Below are positions 1 to 9,773 of a stretch of 64,000 bases of DNA, piece by piece. The position numbers were made by a program, and so were the translations under genes. Numbering within the stretch: the stretch's first letter is position 1; every line of letters starts with the position of its first letter. Below the pieces are notes generated by a model. That model worked only from the letters and a program-made list of their open reading frames with translations. It ran no database searches and was not told the DNA's origin. This DNA comes from Pyxidicoccus caerfyrddinensis. GTDB taxonomy: Bacteria; Myxococcota; Myxococcia; Myxococcales; Myxococcaceae. The stretch lies in NCBI RefSeq assembly GCF_010894405.1, contig NZ_JAAIYA010000035.1, positions 35,803-99,802 of the forward strand, given 5' to 3'.

Positions 1-449
1 GCCGCGTCGCGCAGGGCGCCCGTGCCCGGGCCGATGACGGTGATGCTCCGCCCCAGCGCCTCCACCACGCCCTCCACCACCGCCCGAGCCAGCTCCGCGG
101 AGGCATTGGCCGAGTGATAGAGGGCGCCATGCGGCTTGGCGTACCGCACCGGCACGCCCTGGCTGGCCGCGAGCCGCGCGAGCCGGGCGCACTGGCCGGC
201 CACCTGGCCGCGCATGACTTCGGGAGACACCTCCAGCGCCTTGCGGCCGAAGCCCTCGCGGTCCTCGTAGGAAGGGTGCGCTCCAGCGCGCGTGCCATGG
301 CGGGCGCAAGACTCCAGCGCGCGGCGCATGGACGCGTCATCCCCCGCGTGCCCACCACAGGCGATGTTGGCCACGTGGGCGAGCGTGTAGAGCTGCTCGT
401 CCTCCCCGGGCAGCTCGCCCAGGTCGATGTTGAGGAGGCACTCCGTCAT
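1..449 (-). CDS. pxpA: 5-oxoprolinase subunit A (LamB/YcsF family), 3' part outside window
   Basis: Reading leftward from ATG at 449 gives about 149 residues with no stop, so the C-terminal part lies beyond base 1. The start reads MTECLLNIDLGELPGEDEQL and continues into ANIACGGHAGDD, the family's N-terminal signature (IDLN.D.GE ... ANIACGFHAGD); a later KPHGALYH segment is also characteristic. The family works with PxpB and PxpC to hydrolyse 5-oxoproline to glutamate in the cytoplasm with ATP. The partner genes would be expected to the left and cannot be checked here. The first residues are slightly degenerate compared with the usual IDLNADLGE, but the identification is secure. Confidence 0.9.
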   Translation of the reverse strand, partial: MTECLLNIDLGELPGEDEQLYTLAHVANIACGGHAGDDASMRRALESCARHGTRAGAHPSYEDREGFGRKALEVSPEVMRGQVAGQCARLARLAASQGVPVRYAKPHGALYHSANASAELARAVVEGVVEALGRSITVIGPGTGALRDA

Positions 450-730
450 GGGAGGCCCACGCTACGCGAGCCGGACCCCGGGCGCAGCCTTCCCTCCTCG
501 GGGGCACTCGCGGGGCGACAGGCGTGGTGGCTGGAAGTCACACGTGCCACCCCGGGGCAGGGGCCGGTTAGCACCGGAGTGGCACGCGCCTCGAGGGTGT
601 AACCAAGAACCACTCCCGAGGAACTTCCACTCCAGATACGCCGCACCGGCTTTTCTCTGGCAATTCCGCCCTTCATTTTCCGCCCGCCCGGGTGGGAATC
701 CCGGCGGGCTCCATCGAAGGCGGAAGCGGC

Positions 731-2191
731 TCAGCGGGAGGCCGGCAGCGAGGCCGGGCCACCGGCCTTCACCCAGCGCACCAGGGCTCGCGCGGTGCGC
801 TCGTCAATCAGGTCCGCATAGGTGGGCATGGGTGTGCCCGGGAGGAACTGTTCAGGGTTGCGCACCCAGCGCACCAGGTCCGCGTCACTCCGGCCCACGG
901 CCTTCGCGAGCCGGTCGTGGTAGCGGGCGCCGGGGCCATGGCAGCTCGCGCAGCCGAGCTGCACGAAGAGCTTCGCCGCATCCACCTTCGGCTCGGGAGC
1001 ATGCGGCTTCCGCTGAGGGGCCGGGGCGGCCACCGTGCCGCCGGTCTTCGAGGATGACGCGCTCGGCGTCGCCGCTCCGGCACCGGTGGCCGGAGTGCTC
1101 GCCGCCGTCCCGGCGCCCGTGGCGGCCGAAGCGCTCGTGGACGCGGAGTCCTCGTGTCGGCTCAGGGCGGCGGCCTCGGCCACGGAGCTCGCGGTGTCCG
1201 CGTCGGCGCCCTCGGACTTCTGCGCGCTCGCCTCCACCCAGTCCGGACGCACGGAGGTGGCGGTGAGGCGCGGCCGGGCCCCCTTCACCTCGTTGTCCTT
1301 CTCGGGCACGGAGCGCAGGAAGTCATAGATGGCCTGGGCCTCCACCGCGTCCATGCCCCGGAAGCGCGGCATGGGCGAGCGCAGCGCGGAGCCATCCGGG
1401 GCGAGGCCATCTCTCACCGCGCGGGTGAAGTCCTCCAGCGTCCAGTGCGCCAGCCCCGTCTCGTGGAAGGTGATGTTGCTGGAGCGGACCTTGTTCCCCT
1501 CCGGGTCCAGGAAGGACATGCCGCCGGAGAAGACGTCGTCGCCCTCCGTCTTGTTCGGGCTGAAGCCGTCGGTGTGGCACGACGCGCAGTCGTACACGTC
1601 ATGCGCCATGTAGCGGCCGTACTCCAGGGTGGCCGCCTTCGCCGGCACGGGGATGCCCGAGGCGGGGCGCTCCACGGGGTCGTTGCCGGTGACGACGCGG
1701 AAGCCCAGCCCGCCAATGAAGCTGAACTCCGAGCGCGGCGCCGGCTGCGCGTCCGGGGCGAACAGCGGGTCCCCCGAGCGCATGAACCCCAGCACCGCCG
1801 CCAGGTCCGCGTCGCCCATCGCGTAGCTGGGCATCACCATCAGCCGTCCGTCGCGACTCACCGCGTAGCGGATGGCGCGCGCCAACTCCTCGTCCGTCGC
1901 GGAGCCCACACCCGCCGTCGGGTGCGACGTGAGGTTGGCCGCGTAGAAGCTCCCCATGTACGAGGGCAGTTCACGCAGCGGCGCACCGGACACCGTCTCC
2001 GCGCCACCGTTCCGGTGGCACGCCTCGCAGCTCGCATGGAAGATGGTGGCGCCCCGCGCCAGCGCCGCCGGGGACGCGTCCGCTCGAATGGGAGGGTAGG
2101 GCGCACGCACGGTGCCCGCGCAGCCCGCCAGCAGCAGCGTGAGTCCCGCCAGCAGCGTGTTGCTCACGGCTCCCACAACCTCTCGGCGCAT
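731..2191 (-). CDS. tri-haem cytochrome c lipoprotein
   Basis: The protein has 486 residues from ATG at 2191. An earlier in-frame start exists at 2335, but 2191 is preceded by GAGGG and puts a lipoprotein signal at the N-terminus (LLLAGC, lipidated Cys24). Three c-type haem sites are visible: CEACH at residues 55-59, CASCH at 202-206 and CASCH at 414-418. Each is followed by Met-containing segments that can supply the distal ligand, such as GTPMPTY near the end. An Ala/Ser/Thr-rich linker separates the second and third domains. The likely role is periplasmic electron transfer from a lipid anchor; the partner oxidase or dehydrogenase is not in the window. The first two domains resemble the cytochrome subunits of gluconate or alcohol dehydrogenases. 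Confidence 0.88.
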   Translation of the reverse strand: MRREVVGAVSNTLLAGLTLLLAGCAGTVRAPYPPIRADASPAALARGATIFHASCEACHRNGGAETVSGAPLRELPSYMGSFYAANLTSHPTAGVGSATDEELARAIRYAVSRDGRLMVMPSYAMGDADLAAVLGFMRSGDPLFAPDAQPAPRSEFSFIGGLGFRVVTGNDPVERPASGIPVPAKAATLEYGRYMAHDVYDCASCHTDGFSPNKTEGDDVFSGGMSFLDPEGNKVRSSNITFHETGLAHWTLEDFTRAVRDGLAPDGSALRSPMPRFRGMDAVEAQAIYDFLRSVPEKDNEVKGARPRLTATSVRPDWVEASAQKSEGADADTASSVAEAAALSRHEDSASTSASAATGAGTAASTPATGAGAATPSASSSKTGGTVAAPAPQRKPHAPEPKVDAAKLFVQLGCASCHGPGARYHDRLAKAVGRSDADLVRWVRNPEQFLPGTPMPTYADLIDERTARALVRWVKAGGPASLPASR

Positions 2192-2333
2192 GCGGTGCCC
2201 TCGTCTCGTGGCCAGCACCCGACGAATACCGCATCCGCCCGCCGGGCGGGAGGGAGGGGGCCCTGCCACGGGGTGGACACCGCCCTTGCGACAGGCACCC
2301 GCAGTGAAGAGGCCTGCGGGTAGAGTCGCGCGC

Positions 2334-3470
2334 ATGACGCGCTCGCTCGAGTCCTACCGCGCCCTCTTCCCCGTCCTCCAGGAGCAGCTCTACCTCAACC
2401 ACGCCGGAGTGGCCCCCACCAGCCTGCGAGCGGCCGAGGCCGTGCGTGGCTGGATGGACGACCTCGTCTACCACGGCATCAAGCACGAGCGCGGCTGGGA
2501 GAAGCACTGCGAGCACGTGCGCGGACTGGCGGCGCGGCTCGTCAACGCCGAGCCCGGCGAGGTGGCCTTCGTGCGCAACACCAGCCACGGCCTGGGTCTC
2601 GTCGCGGAGGGGCTGGACTGGAAGCCCGGGGACGAGGTGGCCGTGGCCTCGGCGCTGGAGTACCCCTCCAACGTCTACCCGTGGCAGCACCTGAAGGACC
2701 GCGGCGTGGCGGTGCGCGAAATCGAGGCGTCCTCCGGCGGCGTCACCCCGGAAGCGGTGGCCGCGGCCCTCACCCCGCGCACGCGGCTGGTCGCCCTGTC
2801 TTCCGTGCAGTTCGCCACCGGCTACCGCGCGGACCTGGATGCGATTGGCGCGCTGTGCGAGCGCGCGGGCGTCCTCTTCTGCGTGGACGGCATCCAGAGC
2901 GTGGGCTGCATGCCCGTGGACGTGAAGAAGAGCCGCATCCACTTCCTCAGCGCGGACAGCCACAAGTGGATGCTCGGCATCGCCGGCATCGGCTTCCTCT
3001 ACGTCGCGAAGGACGTGCTGCCCCGGCTGCGCCCGGTGCTGGTGGGCTGGCGCAGCACCACCGACGCGTGGAACTTCAACCGCAGCCACTTCGAGCTGCG
3101 CGCGGATGCCCTCAAGCTGGAGGAGGGCAGCGCCGCGTACACCGGCATCTACGCGCTGGGCGCCGCGCTGGAATTGCTGCACGAGGTGGGCGTGGGCGTC
3201 ATCGAGACGCGCATCCACGCGCTGCTGGCGCGGGTGGAGGAGGGGCTGCGCGGGCTGGGCTGTGACGTGGGGCCCTCGCCGGAGCACCGCGCGGGCATCC
3301 TCACCTTCCTGCCTCCCGGCGGAGACGCGCGGGCGCTGGGCGCCTGGCTCGCCGAGCGCGATGTCGCCCACTCCGTGCGCCGGGGGCGCGTCCGCCTGTC
3401 CCCCCACTTCTACAACCTGCCCGAGGAGATGGACCGGTTGGTGGAGCTGGTGCGGACGCGCCTGGGCTGA
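2334..3470 (+). CDS. class V aminotransferase (PLP enzyme, cysteine desulfurase-like fold)
   Basis: The protein has 378 residues from ATG at 2334. It opens with a YLNHAGVAPTS segment typical of class V enzymes, where the substrate-binding loop follows a short N-terminal helix. The Schiff-base lysine is K211 in SADSHKWMLG. The usual cofactor-site residues are seen as CVDGIQSVG upstream of the lysine. The active-site cysteine loop of NifS/IscS desulfurases is not evident, so a lyase, epimerase or general aminotransferase role is as likely as sulfur transfer. It is transcribed away from the cytochrome gene, with 142 bp between the two starts. It converges on cysK with a 4-bp gap. The substrate is unknown. 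Confidence 0.85.
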   Translation: MTRSLESYRALFPVLQEQLYLNHAGVAPTSLRAAEAVRGWMDDLVYHGIKHERGWEKHCEHVRGLAARLVNAEPGEVAFVRNTSHGLGLVAEGLDWKPGDEVAVASALEYPSNVYPWQHLKDRGVAVREIEASSGGVTPEAVAAALTPRTRLVALSSVQFATGYRADLDAIGALCERAGVLFCVDGIQSVGCMPVDVKKSRIHFLSADSHKWMLGIAGIGFLYVAKDVLPRLRPVLVGWRSTTDAWNFNRSHFELRADALKLEEGSAAYTGIYALGAALELLHEVGVGVIETRIHALLARVEEGLRGLGCDVGPSPEHRAGILTFLPPGGDARALGAWLAERDVAHSVRRGRVRLSPHFYNLPEEMDRLVELVRTRLG

Positions 3471-3474
3471 CGGG

Positions 3475-4398
<924 letters not shown>

Positions 4399-4416
4399 GG
4401 CTTGGGCCTCGTCGGG

Positions 4417-5262
4417 TCAGATGTGGAACTCGAGTGCGTCCAGCGTTCCATCCGCACCGCGGGGACGCACCTCGCTGCGGCGGGTGACAACGGACTGCGG
4501 GGGGACGCTCTGCGTGAGCCAGGCGTTGCCGGCGATGATGCTGCCCCGGCCCACCACCGTCTCTCCGCCGAGGATGGTGGCGTTGGCGTACACCACCACG
4601 TCGTCCTCGATGGTCGGATGGCGCTTCTTGTCCGCCAGTGCCTTCTCCACCATGAGCGCGCCCAGGGTGACGCCCTGGTAGAGCTTCACGTTGTCGCCGA
4701 TGAGCGTCGTCTCGCCGATGACCACGCCGGTGCCATGGTCGATGACGAAGCGCCGACCAATGGTGGCGCCGGGGTGGATGTCCACGCCGGTGCGCTGGTG
4801 GGCGTACTCGGTGAGCAGGCGCGGCAGGAGCGGGAAGCCGAGCGCGTGCAGGGCATTGGCCACGCGGTAGATGGCGATGGCGTAGAAGCCCGGGTAGGTG
4901 AGGATGACCTCGTCCACGGTGCGGGCGGCGGGGTCCGCCTCGAAGATGGCCTGGGCGTCCTGGCGGAGCCAGTCATAGAGGCCGGGCAGCCGCTCCATGA
5001 AGCGCGCGGGCAGGGACGGGTTGATTTCGGGGTAGAGCGGGGCGAGCGTCTCGCGGATGCGGTGGAGGCTGGCCTCCACGGTGGTGACGTCGCGGCGCAC
5101 GGCGGCGGCGGTGCACTCCAGGCGCTCCGCGAAGTGCGGGAAGAGCAGGCCGAGCACCTGACCGACGAACTCGGGGGCCGCGCGACGCACGTCTGGAGGG
5201 AAGCAGTGGCGCTGCCGGGCTTCGAGCAGGGCCGCGACCAGCCGGGAGTTGGAGTCGTCCAT
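4417..5262 (-). CDS. cysE: serine O-acetyltransferase (EpsC type)
   Basis: The protein has 281 residues with a long helical N-terminal region followed by a left-handed parallel beta-helix built of hexapeptides (HPGATIGRRFVIDHGTGVVI region). The His-Asp dyad is seen in the IDHG segment. It makes O-acetylserine from serine and acetyl-CoA, the substrate of the adjacent cysK product, with which it may form the cysteine synthase complex. An in-frame ATG at 5274 is possible, but the ATG at 5262 has GGAGG six bases upstream, so 5262 is preferred. The C-terminus ends LDALEFHI; the final Ile matches the CysK-docking residue of this family. Confidence 0.93.
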   Translation of the reverse strand: MDDSNSRLVAALLEARQRHCFPPDVRRAAPEFVGQVLGLLFPHFAERLECTAAAVRRDVTTVEASLHRIRETLAPLYPEINPSLPARFMERLPGLYDWLRQDAQAIFEADPAARTVDEVILTYPGFYAIAIYRVANALHALGFPLLPRLLTEYAHQRTGVDIHPGATIGRRFVIDHGTGVVIGETTLIGDNVKLYQGVTLGALMVEKALADKKRHPTIEDDVVVYANATILGGETVVGRGSIIAGNAWLTQSVPPQSVVTRRSEVRPRGADGTLDALEFHI

Positions 5263-5310
5263 GAGCGCCTCCATTTAACGCGCCGCGTGCGAGCGCCGCA
5301 CGGCTTGAAT

Positions 5311-5363
5311 GCCGCTTCGGCTTCGAGAAGCGGCTCCAAGGCCCCTGAGATGTAGGACAGGGG
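5311..5363 (-). promoter_or_regulatory. two inverted repeats upstream of the cysE-cysK operon
   Basis: GCCGCTTC at 5311-5318 pairs with GAAGCGGC at 5327-5334 (8-bp stem, 8-nt loop), about 50 nt upstream of the preferred cysE start. Next to it CCCCTG at 5342-5347 pairs with CAGGGG at 5358-5363. They could be a leader attenuator or operator for cysE, or the second could terminate the gene that ends at 5472. Neither has a clear U-tract, so the role is undecided. Confidence 0.35.
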
Positions 5364-5471
5364 ACAGGCGGGCGGGGCCGGGAGGGAGGACGCGGGCGGG
5401 CCGCTCCGGCCGGGGGCCGGGCAGGCAATGGGGAGGCGGGTGGCGGGGGAAATATCAGGCGAGGGAGGGCA

Positions 5472-5828
5472 CTACCCGCAGTCGTGCTCCAGGTTGACGT
5501 GGAAGTTGAACATGACGTTTCGGGTCCTGAGCACCACGTTCACCTGGCCGGTCCCCCCGACTGTCTTACAGGGCGCCAGCCCGCCCACGTAGATTCCGCC
5601 CGCGGCCTTGATGTGGTCCGGAACCCAGTTCCGCAGCGCCGGGATATCGGTGTTCGCCATCACGTACCCGGGAATGCCGCAGTCGAACCTGTCATCTCGC
5701 AGCTCGATGGTGACCTCCACTTCGTGTCCGCTGAGGGTCAGCTCGAACGAGCGGGTGTCCTGGCTGAGGTAGCTCGCGAAGGCATTGACGACCGCGGTCT
5801 CGATATCCGCGAGTGGAAGCGTGACCAT
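5472..5828 (-). CDS. hypothetical protein, 118 aa
   Basis: I do not recognise this family. It is an acidic-to-neutral 118-residue soluble protein with no signal peptide or membrane segment. The start at 5828 is supported by GGAG (ACGGAGAAC, then AGCC, then ATG). It has an alternating hydrophobic pattern (SFELTLSGHEVEVTIEL, then VNVVLRTRNVMFNFHVNL) suggesting a small beta-rich fold, and three cysteines, one near the C-terminus (EHDCG). It has A/T-ending codons more often than its neighbours. It is transcribed away from the acyl-CoA ligase with 132 bp between starts. Coding status is likely because of the good ribosome site and codon pattern; function is unknown. Confidence 0.65.
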   Translation of the reverse strand: MVTLPLADIETAVVNAFASYLSQDTRSFELTLSGHEVEVTIELRDDRFDCGIPGYVMANTDIPALRNWVPDHIKAAGGIYVGGLAPCKTVGGTGQVNVVLRTRNVMFNFHVNLEHDCG

Positions 5829-5960
5829 GGCTGTTCTCCGTCCAGTTGAGTGCTTCGCCTGGGTGGACGCGCTGGCTTCGCCTGTTGTGATTCTTCATGG
5901 GCGCACACCCGCGCCATGGGGCACTTGCCGCATACCAAGCAACGGCGGGACGATGGCCGC

Positions 5961-7610
5961 ATGACCCACGCTCCGGTCCCTTCCTACGTCCACGGCACCA
6001 GCCCCACCCCGCTGCTCGGCGAGACGATTGGGCAGAACCTGCGCCGCACCGTCGAGCGGCACGGAGACCGGGAGGCGCTGGTGGTGGCCTCGCAGAACTA
6101 CCGGGCCACGTACCGGCAGCTCTGGGACACGACGACGCAGGTGGCGCTGGGGCTGTTGGCGCTGGGCGTGGAGAAGGGGGACCGGGTGGGCATCTGGTCC
6201 CCGAATCGCTTCGAGTGGGTGGTGGCCCAGTACGCCACCGCTCGCATCGGCGCCATCCTCGTCAACCTGAACCCGGCCTACCGCACGTCGGAGCTGGAGT
6301 ACGCGCTCATCCAGGCCGGCGTCAGCGTGCTGCTGCTGGCGCGCGGCTTCCGGCAGACGGACTACAAGGCCATGGTGGAGGAGGTCCGTCCCCGCTGCCC
6401 CGGCCTGCGCGTGACGATGGTGATGGACGATGACTGGCAGCTGCTGCTCTCCAACGCGAAGCACGTGAGCGAGCAGACGCTGGAGCAGCGCGAGGCGTCG
6501 CTCCAGTTCGATGACCCCATCAACATCCAGTACACGTCCGGGACGACGGGTTTCCCGAAGGGCGCCACGCTGTCGCACCACAACGTGCTGAACAACGGGT
6601 TCTTCATCGGGGAGGCGCTGCGCTACGGCCCCGAGGACCGCGTCTGCATTCCAGTGCCCTTCTACCACTGCTTCGGCATGGTGATTGGCAACCTGGCCTG
6701 CACGTCCCACGGCGCCACCATGGTGATTCCGGGCGAGGCGTTCGACGCGCTGGCCGTGCTCCAGACGGTGCAGGCGGAGCAGTGCACGTCGCTGTACGGC
6801 GTGCCCACCATGTTCATCGCGGAGCTGGACCACCCGCGCTTCGGTGAGTTCGATTTGAAGTCGCTGCGCACGGGCGTGATGGCGGGCTCTCCGTGTCCGG
6901 TGGAGGTGATGAAGCAGGTGCAGTCGCGGATGAACATGCGCGAGGTGACCATCTGCTATGGGATGACGGAGACGTCGCCGGTGTCCACGCAGAGCGCGCT
7001 GGATGACCCGCTGGACAAGCGGGTGTCCACGGTGGGGCGCATCCATCCGCACCTGGAGGTGAAGATTGTGGATGCGGACTCGGGCGCGGTGGTGCCGCGC
7101 GGGCAGCCGGGTGAGCTGTGTACGCGCGGGTACAGCGTGATGCTGGGGTACTGGGAGAACCCGACGGCCACGGAGGCGGCGGTGGACAGGGCGGGGTGGA
7201 TGCACACGGGCGACCTGGCCACCATGGACGCGGACGGCTACGTGAAGATTGTCGGCCGCATCAAGGACATGATCATCCGCGGCGGGGAGAACATCTACCC
7301 GCGTGAGGTGGAGGAGTTCCTGCACACGCACCCCGGCGTGAGCGAGGCGCAGGTCATCGGTGTGCCGAGCAAGAAGTATGGCGAGGAGGTGATGGCCTGG
7401 GTGAAGGCGAAGCCCGGTGTGACGCTCACGGCGGAGGAGTTGAGGAAGCACTGCACGGGGCGGATTTCCACGTACAAGGTGCCGCGCTACTGGAAGTTCG
7501 TGGACGCGTTCCCGATGACGGTGACGGGGAAGGTGCAGAAGTTCCGCATGCGCGAGCTGTCCGTGGGCGAGCTGGGGCTGGAGGACGCGGAGGCCATCAA
7601 GACCGCTTGA
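5961..7610 (+). CDS. fatty acyl-CoA synthetase (AMP-binding)
   Basis: The protein has 549 residues from ATG at 5961. It contains the phosphate-binding loop YTSGTTGFPKG at about residues 190-200, the GYWENPTATEAAV segment, the HTGDLATMDADGY adenylate motif, the hinge region GRIKDMIIRGGENIYP and a C-terminal catalytic lysine in GKVQKFRMRE. This arrangement is typical of medium- to long-chain acyl-CoA ligases of the FadD-like class. It activates fatty acids with ATP and CoA in the cytoplasm for beta-oxidation or lipid synthesis. An upstream in-frame start at 5850 would add an unconserved extension. The 3' end overlaps the convergent TfoX-like gene by 14 bp. Chain-length preference cannot be read from the sequence. 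Confidence 0.93.
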   Translation: MTHAPVPSYVHGTSPTPLLGETIGQNLRRTVERHGDREALVVASQNYRATYRQLWDTTTQVALGLLALGVEKGDRVGIWSPNRFEWVVAQYATARIGAILVNLNPAYRTSELEYALIQAGVSVLLLARGFRQTDYKAMVEEVRPRCPGLRVTMVMDDDWQLLLSNAKHVSEQTLEQREASLQFDDPINIQYTSGTTGFPKGATLSHHNVLNNGFFIGEALRYGPEDRVCIPVPFYHCFGMVIGNLACTSHGATMVIPGEAFDALAVLQTVQAEQCTSLYGVPTMFIAELDHPRFGEFDLKSLRTGVMAGSPCPVEVMKQVQSRMNMREVTICYGMTETSPVSTQSALDDPLDKRVSTVGRIHPHLEVKIVDADSGAVVPRGQPGELCTRGYSVMLGYWENPTATEAAVDRAGWMHTGDLATMDADGYVKIVGRIKDMIIRGGENIYPREVEEFLHTHPGVSEAQVIGVPSKKYGEEVMAWVKAKPGVTLTAEELRKHCTGRISTYKVPRYWKFVDAFPMTVTGKVQKFRMRELSVGELGLEDAEAIKTA

Positions 7611-8055
7611 CGCGGGAAGGTGCCTTGCGCGCGGCCTTCTTCACCGCAGCCGCCTTCTTGCGCGCAGGTGCTTTCTTCACCGGCACCGCCTTCTTCGCCA
7701 CGGCCTTCTTCTTCGGCGCCTTCTTCAACGCCGCCCGCTCTGCCGCGCCCACCGCGCGGCGGGCCCACGGGAGCAGGGCGTACGCGTCATCCGCCGCGTC
7801 CGCGGGTGGCGTCCAGTAGCCCATCTCCACGGACTTGCCCGCGCCCTCGTACACGAAGGGCCGGCACCCAGCCGCCTGGAAGTCCGGCTTCGTGACGTCG
7901 TCCACCTTCAGGAAGAGCTGCCCCGCGATGATGAGCCCGAACATCCGCCCGCCGAAGTACAGCCCCCACCCGCCGAACATCGACCGCGACTGCACCGGCC
8001 CGAGCTTCTCCAGCAACTCCACCGTGTACTCCACGAAGCTGTCCGTCTTCGCCAT
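7597..8055 (-). CDS. TfoX N-terminal domain protein with Lys/Ala/Pro-rich tail
   Basis: The protein has 152 residues from ATG at 8055, preceded by GAGGAGAGGG; a second start at 8076 would add seven residues. Residues 1-100 form a TfoX N-terminal domain (VQSRSMFGGWGLYFGGRMFG, then a DDVTKPDF segment). From about residue 105 the chain becomes a basic, repetitive tail of AKKA, KKAP and RKKA units like the C-terminal tail of histone H1 or bacterial H1-like proteins. TfoX domains occur in competence regulators and in uncharacterised proteins; the tail suggests nucleic-acid binding. It lies downstream of the exo/endonuclease gene on the same strand with a 21-bp gap. Confidence 0.85.
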   Translation of the reverse strand: MAKTDSFVEYTVELLEKLGPVQSRSMFGGWGLYFGGRMFGLIIAGQLFLKVDDVTKPDFQAAGCRPFVYEGAGKSVEMGYWTPPADAADDAYALLPWARRAVGAAERAALKKAPKKKAVAKKAVPVKKAPARKKAAAVKKAARKAPSRVKRS

Positions 8056-8076
8056 GGCTCCCTCTCCTCGATTCAC

Positions 8077-8865
8077 TCAGCGGAACGTCGCCACCAGCGG
8101 GTTGTGGTCCGACGTGTCCCCCACCTCCAGGACCTCCGCCGACACCAGCCGCTCCGCCATCCGCGGCGACGCGAACACGTAGTCCGTCCGGTAATCAATC
8201 GCCACGCCGCCCCGGTTCCTCCGCGCCGTCACCCACTTCGACGATGCCGGCCGCTCCCGCAGCGTGTCCACCCAGCCGTACTCCTCCACGTCGTCGATGA
8301 CGTCGAAGCGCGGCGGATGCCCGTACTTGTCAGTCCCCGCCTTCCGCAGCCGGTCCTCCAAATCCACCGGGTACGGGTCCTTCCTCGACAGCGAATTCAA
8401 ATCCCCCGCGAGCACGTACTGCCCTTCGCGGAACGCCGCCGCGTCCAGCAGCGAGCGCAGGTAGCGCGCCTCCACGTACCGCAGCTTCTCGTGGTGCGCG
8501 TCGAAGTGCGTCCCGAACAGCGTCACCGGCCCATTCACGTCCAGCTCGCACTGGACGATGCAGTGCCCCAGGAAGTGTCTGTCGTTGTGCACGTTCACCG
8601 AGCGCAGCCCGGGGCGGCTCACCACCGCCACGTGATAGCAGCGCCCGCTCGGCCGGGAGCGCGACTGTCCCAGCACCAGGTGCGCATCGTCTTGCGGCAC
8701 GTCCAGCGCCTCCGCCACCCGGCGCAGCCGCCCGCCGTCGTCCCAGCCCAGGCACTCCTGCAGCACCAGCACGTCCGGGGACTCGCGCGCCAGGAAGGTG
8801 AGGATGGCGTCGAACCGCTCCTCTCCTCCTTGCAGCACGTTGAACGTCATCACCTTCAGCGTCAT
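8077..8865 (-). CDS. endonuclease/exonuclease/phosphatase family protein
   Basis: The protein has 262 residues. The fold's landmarks are in order: KVMTFNVLQGG (Asn) at the start, VLVLQE (metal-binding Glu) near residue 37, FGTHFDAHH in the middle, GDLNS, and the terminal SDHNPL (catalytic Asp-His). It therefore is a metal-dependent phosphodiesterase/phosphatase of the DNase I/Mg-dependent superfamily; no signal peptide is present, so it probably acts in the cytoplasm. The ATG overlaps the TGA of the LysR gene (ATGA), showing translational coupling. It may be co-regulated with LysR and the downstream TfoX-like gene. The substrate could be DNA, a nucleotide or a phospholipid headgroup. Confidence 0.88.
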   Translation of the reverse strand: MTLKVMTFNVLQGGEERFDAILTFLARESPDVLVLQECLGWDDGGRLRRVAEALDVPQDDAHLVLGQSRSRPSGRCYHVAVVSRPGLRSVNVHNDRHFLGHCIVQCELDVNGPVTLFGTHFDAHHEKLRYVEARYLRSLLDAAAFREGQYVLAGDLNSLSRKDPYPVDLEDRLRKAGTDKYGHPPRFDVIDDVEEYGWVDTLRERPASSKWVTARRNRGGVAIDYRTDYVFASPRMAERLVSAEVLEVGDTSDHNPLVATFR

Positions 8866-9773
8866 GAAAGGCCTCTCCCCCAAGGCTCGGGCATCGCTCG
8901 GATGCTGTCCACGACGAAGGTCTTCAGCGCCCGTGCCGCCGCCGTGAGGTAGCCCTCTCCCCGGTGCACCAGCGCCACCTGCCGCTTCGGCCCGCGCACC
9001 AGCGGCACCACGTCGAACCCCTGGGCCTGGTGGTCTCGCGTCATCAGCTCCGGCACCAGTGCGACGCCCAGCCCCCGCTCCACCATGCGGCGGATGGCCT
9101 CCGCGTTGTCCGTCTCCAGCGCCAGCTTCGGCGTCACCCCGCGCGCCTCGCACTCCGCCTCCAGCGCGCGCGTGCCGCTCATGCCGGGGATGACCACCCA
9201 CGACTCGCCCACCACCTCCGCCAGCGCCACCGGCTTGCCCTGCCGCGCCAGCCGGTGCCCGCGCGGCACCACCATCACCAACCGCTCCTCCCACAACTTC
9301 TGCGCCACCAGGTCCGCCCGCCGCACCGGCAGGGACAGGATGGCCAGGTCCAGCACCCCCCGCGCCACGCTCTCCTCCAGCGCCTGCGCCGTGCCCTCGC
9401 TCAGCCGGGGCCGCACCTCTGGGAAGCGCTGCGCGAAGGCCGGGATGATGTCCGGCATCAGGTACGCGCCCACCGTGTGCAGCGTGCCCAGGGACACCGT
9501 GCCCTGGGGTGTGCTCGACAGCCGCTCCAGCTCCGAGGTGCCCTTCGAGAGCGCCTCCAGTGCCCGCTGCGCGTGCGGCAGGAAGCGCTCGCCCGCGTCC
9601 GTGAGCACCGCGCCGCCGGGCGTGCGGACGAGCAGCCGCGTGCCCAGCTCGGCCTCCAGCGACTGCAACTGCCGCGACAGTCCCGACTGCGACAGCCCCA
9701 GTCTCTTGGCGGCGATGGAGAGGCGGCCCTCCTGCGCCACCTGCAGGAAGGCTCTAAGCTGTTCGGTGGTCAT
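8862..9773 (-). CDS. LysR family transcriptional regulator
   Basis: The protein has 303 residues, standard for LysR. Residues 1-60 hold the winged HTH (LRAFLQVAQEGRLSIAAKRL, then SQSGLSRQLQSLEAELG), and the remainder is the two-lobed effector-binding domain. It is divergent from an MFS exporter with only 70 bp between the starts; the classical arrangement is that LysR controls the divergent gene and itself. Two identical T-N11-A elements sit in that gap. The likely regulated functions are the exporter and the coupled exo/endonuclease gene. The effector cannot be predicted. Confidence 0.94.
   Translation of the reverse strand: MTTEQLRAFLQVAQEGRLSIAAKRLGLSQSGLSRQLQSLEAELGTRLLVRTPGGAVLTDAGERFLPHAQRALEALSKGTSELERLSSTPQGTVSLGTLHTVGAYLMPDIIPAFAQRFPEVRPRLSEGTAQALEESVARGVLDLAILSLPVRRADLVAQKLWEERLVMVVPRGHRLARQGKPVALAEVVGESWVVIPGMSGTRALEAECEARGVTPKLALETDNAEAIRRMVERGLGVALVPELMTRDHQAQGFDVVPLVRGPKRQVALVHRGEGYLTAAARALKTFVVDSIRAMPEPWGRGLS

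Noticed and set aside
446..676. A 76-residue minus-strand ORF in the gap before the cytochrome gene
   Set aside because: No ribosome site, no recognisable composition, and it overlaps the pxpA start; it looks like chance in GC-rich DNA.
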